Source: Fibrobacterota bacterium (lineage in GTDB: Bacteria > Fibrobacterota > Chitinivibrionia > Chitinivibrionales > FEN-1185). From it: DNA of 64,000 nucleotides. Under the pieces are notes generated by a model. The model made no database searches. It worked only from the letters and a program-made list of their open reading frames with translations, and was not told where the DNA came from. The stretch is from positions 95,857 through 159,856 of the forward strand of contig PLWQ01000006.1 in NCBI GenBank assembly GCA_003165595.1. Direction: 5' to 3'. Positions within the stretch are counted from its first letter, which is position 1. Every line of letters starts with the position of its first letter. Position numbers and translations under genes: made by a program. Shown here in pieces: positions 58,538 to 64,000 of the stretch.

Positions 58538-61500
58538 CGGAACCCGACCTCGCCCGATTTCAAGCCGACGCCGCCCTCCGAGGACAGATAGCAGTCGGCA
58601 ACTTCACCGAACCGGAACGATCCGCCGAGCATCAGCGGATAGTCACCCTTCTTGTCTTCCACCCATTCCCACACGTTTCCCACCATGTCACGGGCACCCC
58701 CGGGCTCACCGCATTGCGAAAAGGAACCGGACTTGTACTCGGCGGAGCCCTCGGCCGGACACTTGCCGGGCTCGTATTTTTGACCGTATGGATATGCCGT
58801 ATGCCTGGTGGTTCGGCATGCGGAAGTCCATTCTTCGCGGGTGCACAGCCGCTTGCCTGCGTCAAGACATGATATCTTTGCCTGAACCCACGATACGGAC
58901 GAGAGCGGCTTATTCCCTGCGATATTAGGCCATTCGTAGGTGTCGATGCAGAACGTTACACCGTTGTCGAGGACCATTGAAGCCATGCCGGGCGGGCAAA
59001 TCTGACGAACGACAAGGACTCTTGTCAAGGAAGCCACGTGATTGCCCGCATCACGCACCTGGAGCGTCACTTTTACCCTTCCGGGCGAGGTGTAGGTGTA
59101 CGTTGCCCTGGAAGAAGAAGAAAAATTCCCGTCGAAAATGCCATCGCCGTTGAAATCCCATCGAAACTTGAGATTCTCCTTGGGCGTCTCCAGGTCCGAC
59201 GAGGAAGACGCATCAAATGTTACCGCCGTGCCCTGGTTTACCGCGGCCGGCGACCACGAGAAAGACGGCGTAGGCGGCAGGTCTATCAGGTAGACGAAGG
59301 TGTCCACTTGCCCACGGTATCCCGCGGCGTCAACCGCAAACGCCATGATGGTGTCGGACGACGTGAGCGTGAGGGGGCTCGAAAACACCGCCGAGTCGGC
59401 GGTGGGAACGTGACCGTGGCGCGCATAATATACAAGGCTCTTGCTGTCGAAAGTGTTGAGTGTCACCGACAGCGCGTGATCGTAGACGCGCTCGCGGCCG
59501 GCGGGCACGTCCGGCACCGCTGCCGGCCTGAATACGTCGAGCACGCGGATCGGGCTCTGGTTGCCTGCGGCGTCTTCGGCAAAGAACGCGAGCCGCACGT
59601 CGCCTTTGCGCTGAATGCTTATCCTGCTGCTTGATAATTGGTATTTGTCTCCCGCAGTTTTCGTCGTGTTCGAAAAGGCCGGGTTCGATCCGTCGAGGGT
59701 GTAATGGATGGTAGCCTTCTTGCTGCACTCGAAGAACACCGACACCGAATCCTTGACGCCTTTCTTTACTACGACGTCGGTATACGGCGGCGTGAGGTCG
59801 AGGGTGTATTCGCTCCTGCGGAGCGGACTCTTGAGGCCGCTTTGGCTTTGCGAATAGTATTCCAGCGTGTAAACCCCTTCTTTGGACAACGGCACGGAAT
59901 CGCGATAGTCGGTGAATTCGGTGTCGGGAAGCAGGCGCCAGAACACCAAATTGCCCGGGTTTGCCGCAAATGATATTTTGAGCGGTTTCCTGAACACCCC
60001 GCCCTCCGGAACCACCGCGACAATCGGTTTCCTCAGGTCCTCCATGTCCTTGGTCTCGCTCCTGTTTCCTGCCTTGTCAACTGCAAAATAGCGCAGCACC
60101 TGTCCCATACGCATAACGATCTTGTCTTTAAATACAGGTGACGATTCGCCGGGCACACCGTCTATTTCGTAGCGGATCACGGCATCCTCGTCGGCAGTCA
60201 GGGAAATGAGGAACACGTTTTGCCGTACGTCTTCTTCCACCTGTACCTTCACAACCGGTGGTTTGGTGTCTATGATGTATTCCTCGCGGAGCTCCGGGCT
60301 CACGTTGTCGGCATCGTCCACCGCGATCATTCTCAGCAGTGTGGCGCCTTCTTTGGTGACGGGAATACCGTCAATGTAAAGAAACGACGTCTGCGAGGCC
60401 GGCGTGCCGTCGAGCGTATAGAACAGCGAGGCGGCCTTGTTGCACGTCGCTGAGACGCGGAAGGGCGCGGTGTACACGCCCGACTTGCGCGAAAGCGATA
60501 TCACCGGGGGCGTTTTGTCGTATTTGTACTCCCATTCGAGCAATTCGGACCGGTTTCCGGCAAGATCCTTAGCCACAGCCCGGAGTGTGCATTTTCCTCT
60601 TCGAGGCACGACCACCGGCCGCGCGTATTCCGGGCTCATTTCGGTGGGAAACGTGCCGTCGAGGGTATACCGGATCGTGGTGGGCTTCTTGGTGAAAAGC
60701 CACAAGGTGTCGAACCCCTCTCCCTGATGCTGCTCGAACCGCAATTTGGGAGGGATGGTGTCGACCACATATGTGCTGCGCCGGATTTCCGACTCCCATC
60801 CAAGTGAATTCTTGGCGAAATACCGGACAATAGTATTGCCGTGCGGGAGCTTAATGGGCTTCTGGTACTGCATAAACAGCCGCGGCGGCGCCGAAGGATC
60901 GAAGCTAAAGAACACGTCTGACGGCGGGGACGCGGTAAAGGAAATTTCTTTTCGCGTTCCATAAATGCCTTCCTTGGGCTCGATGTCGACCCGGATGCTG
61001 GTCGAATCGACCACAAAGGAGAGCTTCTTGGAAAACGTCTTGTTCCCCGCCCTGTCGACCGCAACGAAGTACCCCGCGAGGGAATCCTTGACAACAATGG
61101 AATCGGGGATCACCCTCGGTTTTGTCGCGGTATCGATGAGGGACGCCCAGTACAGAAACTTGCACGGTTTGTTGGCCGTGCACCGTACGGTAATTGCCGA
61201 TCGGTAGCGGCCCGGCTCGGGTGAAACCATAAGTTCCGGGGGCCGGGAATCGAGGACGTAGGTAATTGAATCGAGACCGGACTTGTTTCCAAGCAGGTCT
61301 TCGCCGTAGAAATACACCCGTGTGGCCCCTTCTTCCAGCACCGAAATCGGGTCGCGGTACTGCAGCATTTCCTTGCCGGTTGCCGAAGGCGATGCTACGC
61401 GATACCAGAAGGTGGCCTGCTTGTTGGCCTTGAACGTCACGTAAAAGATTGACGGATGATACATTTCTCTGGGCTGCACCTGGACAACGGGCGGAAGCGT

Positions 61501-61590
61501 ATCGAGCCACGACGGGATCGTGTCCCGCTTCGAGGCATCCGCCAGCGAGACCACGGCACAACAGATCAGAACTGCGCTCGGTATTTTCAC
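58525..61590 (-). CDS. Chitobiase-repeat/PKD protein with C-terminal FGE-like domain
   Basis: The 1021-residue exported protein (signal peptide IPSAVLICCAVVSLADAS) contains about eight chitobiase/beta-hexosaminidase C-terminal-type repeats (recurring FYTLDGTPAS, RYTLDGTFPTE, HYTLDGSNPAF with DTxPP linkers) to ~770. A PKD domain (~780-853; FSWSPAAVNQGTAVTFDASS, FRWDFNGDGIFDG) and a formylglycine-enzyme/SUMF1-like domain (~868-1021; FCIDTYEWPN, GKRLCTREEWTSACR, GARDMVGNVWEWVED, LGGSFRFG, GFRCCK) follow. FGE-like domains without the catalytic pair occur in envelope machines such as GldK. GTG 61590 overlaps the upstream stop as GTGA. Function unknown. Confidence 0.87.
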   Translation of the reverse strand: MKIPSAVLICCAVVSLADASKRDTIPSWLDTLPPVVQVQPREMYHPSIFYVTFKANKQATFWYRVASPSATGKEMLQYRDPISVLEEGATRVYFYGEDLLGNKSGLDSITYVLDSRPPELMVSPEPGRYRSAITVRCTANKPCKFLYWASLIDTATKPRVIPDSIVVKDSLAGYFVAVDRAGNKTFSKKLSFVVDSTSIRVDIEPKEGIYGTRKEISFTASPPSDVFFSFDPSAPPRLFMQYQKPIKLPHGNTIVRYFAKNSLGWESEIRRSTYVVDTIPPKLRFEQHQGEGFDTLWLFTKKPTTIRYTLDGTFPTEMSPEYARPVVVPRRGKCTLRAVAKDLAGNRSELLEWEYKYDKTPPVISLSRKSGVYTAPFRVSATCNKAASLFYTLDGTPASQTSFLYIDGIPVTKEGATLLRMIAVDDADNVSPELREEYIIDTKPPVVKVQVEEDVRQNVFLISLTADEDAVIRYEIDGVPGESSPVFKDKIVMRMGQVLRYFAVDKAGNRSETKDMEDLRKPIVAVVPEGGVFRKPLKISFAANPGNLVFWRLLPDTEFTDYRDSVPLSKEGVYTLEYYSQSQSGLKSPLRRSEYTLDLTPPYTDVVVKKGVKDSVSVFFECSKKATIHYTLDGSNPAFSNTTKTAGDKYQLSSSRISIQRKGDVRLAFFAEDAAGNQSPIRVLDVFRPAAVPDVPAGRERVYDHALSVTLNTFDSKSLVYYARHGHVPTADSAVFSSPLTLTSSDTIMAFAVDAAGYRGQVDTFVYLIDLPPTPSFSWSPAAVNQGTAVTFDASSSSDLETPKENLKFRWDFNGDGIFDGNFSSSSRATYTYTSPGRVKVTLQVRDAGNHVASLTRVLVVRQICPPGMASMVLDNGVTFCIDTYEWPNIAGNKPLSSVSWVQAKISCLDAGKRLCTREEWTSACRTTRHTAYPYGQKYEPGKCPAEGSAEYKSGSFSQCGEPGGARDMVGNVWEWVEDKKGDYPLMLGGSFRFGEVADCYLSSEGGVGLKSGEVGFRCCK

Positions 61591-63716
61591 TTCCCCGCCT
61601 TTTCAAGGAGGTCCGCCAGCATTTTCTTCATGTCCGGGTCTGTCGCCTTTGACAAGGCCGTACGCCATTGTTCCCGTGCCAGATCGGGGTTCCGCTTGTA
61701 ATTCATGTAAATGAGACCGACAAGGTACTCAGGCTCGGGATCGGATGGATTCAACTCCACGGCGGTTCTCAGAAAGGAAATTGCGTTGTCGTAGTCGGTG
61801 CCGTTCTTATACTGGAAAAGGTCGTACATTGTCCTGCCCATCCCCACGAACCCTTCGGCGTCACCGGCAAAATCGCGGATGATTGCCTGGTATTTCATGA
61901 GCGCGACTTCGTACCACCCCATCCTCCGGTACACGTCGGCTTGCAGGAGGAGGACTTTCTTCTCGTTGGGATAGTCGGAACAATAGGCATCCAGCGGATC
62001 CACGGCCTCCTTGAACTGTCCCACCTTCGTCATGAGCGTTGCCATCCTCACGAGCGCGTCGACATTGTGCGGTGAGAGTTCGAGAATCTTGCGGTAGTAG
62101 GTGATCGCGTCCGACGGCCTGTTCCTTCGCTCGGCCAAGGAGGCAAGCTCTCCCAGAATATCGAGCCGTTCCGGAGACATGGAAAGCACCGACTCTAATG
62201 CCGCCGCCGCCTCGTCGAGCCGGTTGAGAGCGAGATAGGCATTGGCAAGGTTCGAAAGCACCGATTCGTTCTTCGCTCCGGCCTTGTCCGCCTTCTTGTA
62301 AACATCAAGCGCCCGACGGATGTTTCCGTTGATATAGAGTATGTTGGCCTCGTTATTGAGGGCCGACTGCACGTTTGTGCCCATATGCGCAGCCTTTTCC
62401 AGCAGCCTTTTTGCATCGTCGGTCTTTCCGGTGCGCCAGGCGAGAACGCCGAGATTGACGTAGATGTCCGGAATATCCGGGGCGAGGTCCTGTGCATGGA
62501 GCAAGACCTGGTGCGCCTCCTGAAACAAATCGAGATCGATATACGTTTGCGCAAGATTCACCAGCACCGGAATGTCGTTTGGCGAATTGACCGCACTACG
62601 TTCGAGGACTCGCAGCGATTCCATGAGATGACCGCTGTTACGGTAGGCTGCCCCCAGAAGCGCGTAGAAACGGGCATAGTCGGGCCTGTATCTCACGAGC
62701 CGATTGAACACGTCGCAGGCCTGTTGGAACTGACCCGCCGCCATGTACGCCTTGCCGAGAACGAAGTCGGCCGACAGGTCCGACGGCCCGCGAGCTACCG
62801 CTCGCGTGAGCATGGCTATTGCCCGCTGCGACTCACCGCCGGAAAGAAACGACTTGCCCATGGCCACCATGCCGTCGGAAGTGAGTTCGAGGACCTGCTG
62901 GTTCTTCTTGACAAACTCATAAACCTTTGCCGGCGGGTCGTGTTCCACCATGAAATCCGCGGCGGCGGCGATCACCGCGGGGTCGTTGCCTGCCGCCGCA
63001 AGCGAACGATCGAAAAGCTGTCGCGCCTTGTCGAACGCGCCGGTGGTCCGAAAAAGACTGGCCATGCGCGACCACGCCGGCGCCATGGACGGATCAAGCT
63101 CGGCGGCGCGCGCGTAGCTGGTGATGGCGGCTGCCGTGTTGTTGCGCATCTCGTAGCCGTAGCCGGCCAGGAATGTCGCGTAGGCCTGCGGATTGAGCGA
63201 CAGGGGACGCTTGAATTCCTGATACTGCTCCTTTGTCAAATTCCCGCCGATCAAGGATACAAACTGCGAAAAGAAGGAGAAACAGGCCTGTGAAAGAGAA
63301 TCCATCGAGGCGTTCTCGGTGAAGACCTTCTTTACCGGTTTGTTGTTGCGAAGGACGACGGCGCGGATTTCGCAAAAAATCCTCCCGTTGGAAACGGTAA
63401 AGGCGCCGCCGCACGCCGAATTCCAGCCCCACCTCACCCAATTGGTTCGAAGGAGGCTGTCCGAACCCATGGTCCACCCCGTGGAATCGATGGAAAAAAG
63501 GAACGTGGGGTCGATCACTTGAAGATCGGCACACAAAGGAATGTGTCGCGCAAAATACTCGGGAACAAGCGAGGCTAGCCAGTCAAGGCTCTTGTCCTGC
63601 GACTTATTGACGAGGGGAAATACTGCGATTTTGGTGACCCCGAAACAGGGTCCGCAGACCAGGGCAAGAAGCGTTATGAGGGCGGCGACGCTGTGTGTTC
63701 GTGTGGGCAAACCCAT
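61587..63716 (-). CDS. Exported TPR protein
   Basis: The 709-residue product has a signal peptide (SVAALITLLALVCGPCFG). An N-terminal domain (~27-195; KIAVFPLVNKSQDKSLDWLA) has the TolB-N/CsgG-like opening pattern of outer-membrane-associated proteins. About twelve TPRs follow from ~195 to 705 (AAAITSYARAAELDPSMAPA, PDYARFYALLGAAYRNSGHL). It is the first gene of the operon; its stop overlaps the start of the FGE-like gene (GTGA), so all three products are translated in sequence. The likely role is periplasmic assembly or scaffold; no enzymatic motif is present. ATG 63716 has only a weak ribosome site. Confidence 0.86.
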   Translation of the reverse strand: MGLPTRTHSVAALITLLALVCGPCFGVTKIAVFPLVNKSQDKSLDWLASLVPEYFARHIPLCADLQVIDPTFLFSIDSTGWTMGSDSLLRTNWVRWGWNSACGGAFTVSNGRIFCEIRAVVLRNNKPVKKVFTENASMDSLSQACFSFFSQFVSLIGGNLTKEQYQEFKRPLSLNPQAYATFLAGYGYEMRNNTAAAITSYARAAELDPSMAPAWSRMASLFRTTGAFDKARQLFDRSLAAAGNDPAVIAAAADFMVEHDPPAKVYEFVKKNQQVLELTSDGMVAMGKSFLSGGESQRAIAMLTRAVARGPSDLSADFVLGKAYMAAGQFQQACDVFNRLVRYRPDYARFYALLGAAYRNSGHLMESLRVLERSAVNSPNDIPVLVNLAQTYIDLDLFQEAHQVLLHAQDLAPDIPDIYVNLGVLAWRTGKTDDAKRLLEKAAHMGTNVQSALNNEANILYINGNIRRALDVYKKADKAGAKNESVLSNLANAYLALNRLDEAAAALESVLSMSPERLDILGELASLAERRNRPSDAITYYRKILELSPHNVDALVRMATLMTKVGQFKEAVDPLDAYCSDYPNEKKVLLLQADVYRRMGWYEVALMKYQAIIRDFAGDAEGFVGMGRTMYDLFQYKNGTDYDNAISFLRTAVELNPSDPEPEYLVGLIYMNYKRNPDLAREQWRTALSKATDPDMKKMLADLLEKAGK

Positions 63717-64000
63717 GATGAATACAAAAATAAGATATTGATATCATAATAGATAAACAAAAAGAGGGAATCATTTTGTGCAGCGTGAACGAAGTCATGC
63801 GCAAAGCCTATGGCGTTTCTCGAAAAGAGACCACGCCCTTTGGGCGTGGTGCACAACGTTACGCTGAAGCACTTACGTGCTTTTACACCATGCATCGTGC
63901 ATGGTGCCCTTCGGGCTCCCGACGTTGTCGGGATTGCCTCTCGGCCGTCCAGGCCTCCGGCTCTTTGATTTCGGGGTTTCTCACAATAGTTTCGTAAGGG
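63717..64000. repeat. Run of perfect short hairpins upstream of the TPR operon
   Basis: Upstream of the operon, 63830-63933 contains five perfect stems almost end to end: 63830-63850 (ACCACGCCC, TTT, GGGCGTGGT), 63867-63882 (AAGCAC/GTGCTT), 63886-63906 (CACCATGCA, TCG, TGCATGGTG), 63906-63916 (GCCC/GGGC) and 63917-63933 (TCCCGAC, GTT, GTCGGGA). An imperfect sixth follows around 63936-63963. The stems differ in sequence from one another. The AT-rich stretch at 63717-63775 may hold the operon promoter. The array may continue past the window edge. Confidence 0.7.

Noticed and set aside
52682-63716. Firm assignment of the TPR/FGE-like operon as a type IX secretion locus
   Set aside because: Only fold-level similarity of one domain supports it; no PorV, SprA, GldL/M or similar gene is in the window.
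63830-63963. CRISPR array
   Set aside because: The stems differ from each other and there is no repeat-spacer alternation, nor any cas gene.

Overview
The window reads as chromosome of a Gram-negative, envelope-rich bacterium, GC in the high fifties by eye. Several secreted proteins end in an ~80-residue FlgD/Por-secretion-like C-terminal domain (LamG protein ending at 2866, GH2 protein ending at 31520, pseudogene at 20076-20473). Lipoproteins, Ig-like repeat proteins and very large TPR proteins are unusually frequent. Together with an N-terminal mature-protein motif in the pseudogene (PPDR...GGIPNR), this points to the Fibrobacterota/Chitinivibrionia neighbourhood. That placement is an inference from protein style only; no rRNA gene or marker set is present. 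I saw no tRNA, rRNA, CRISPR array, integrase or intact transposase.

Layout. 1-2.9 kb: the 5' part of a secreted protein running off the left edge, divergent from a duplicated LamG protein. 3.0-10.1 kb: a minus-strand run of PAS protein, GH15 glucoamylase/trehalase-type enzyme, fused trehalose-6-phosphate synthase/phosphatase, BON-like and membrane proteins, and a B12-radical SAM enzyme. 10.5-18.3 kb: FecR lipoprotein with a proline-rich tail, a beta-lactamase-fold lipoprotein lacking its SxxK residues, metF, and a hybrid histidine kinase with a degenerate first receiver. 18.3-21.0 kb: an eroded, repeat-rich zone holding one SDR gene, a collapsed secreted-protein pseudogene and coding scraps. 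21.0-28.5 kb: a second B12-radical SAM protein, an Uup-type ABC-F ATPase, an ABC-transporter/ApbE operon and an unknown exported protein. 28.6-36.8 kb: secreted GH2-like enzyme, Ig-repeat SGNH hydrolase, S9 peptidase and a transglutaminase-like protein. 36.9-45.9 kb: DUF362 ferredoxin, two envelope proteins, DEAD-box helicase, srkA, mnmA, queF. 46.1-48.6 kb: ECF sigma factor with a FecR-PEGA-TPR membrane partner, ending in a clear terminator. 48.6-52.0 kb: methyltransferase, GT9 glycosyltransferase, a 55-residue protein and an AbiEii-like nucleotidyltransferase, all overlapping or nearly so. 52.6-63.7 kb: an 11-kb, three-gene, translationally coupled operon of two TPR proteins around a chitobiase-repeat/PKD/FGE-like protein.

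The most unusual material is (a) the coupled TPR - FGE-like - giant TPR operon, a plausible undescribed envelope machine; (b) the AbiEii gene without a visible AbiEi, followed by a 55-residue protein whose start and stop signals are both well placed; (c) several gene-free spacers built from runs of short perfect hairpins, some sharing a 13-bp core, and other spacers with degenerate 7-nt phased repeats; and (d) a series of enzymes with the catalytic residue missing (beta-lactamase fold, receiver domain, GH2 acid/base).
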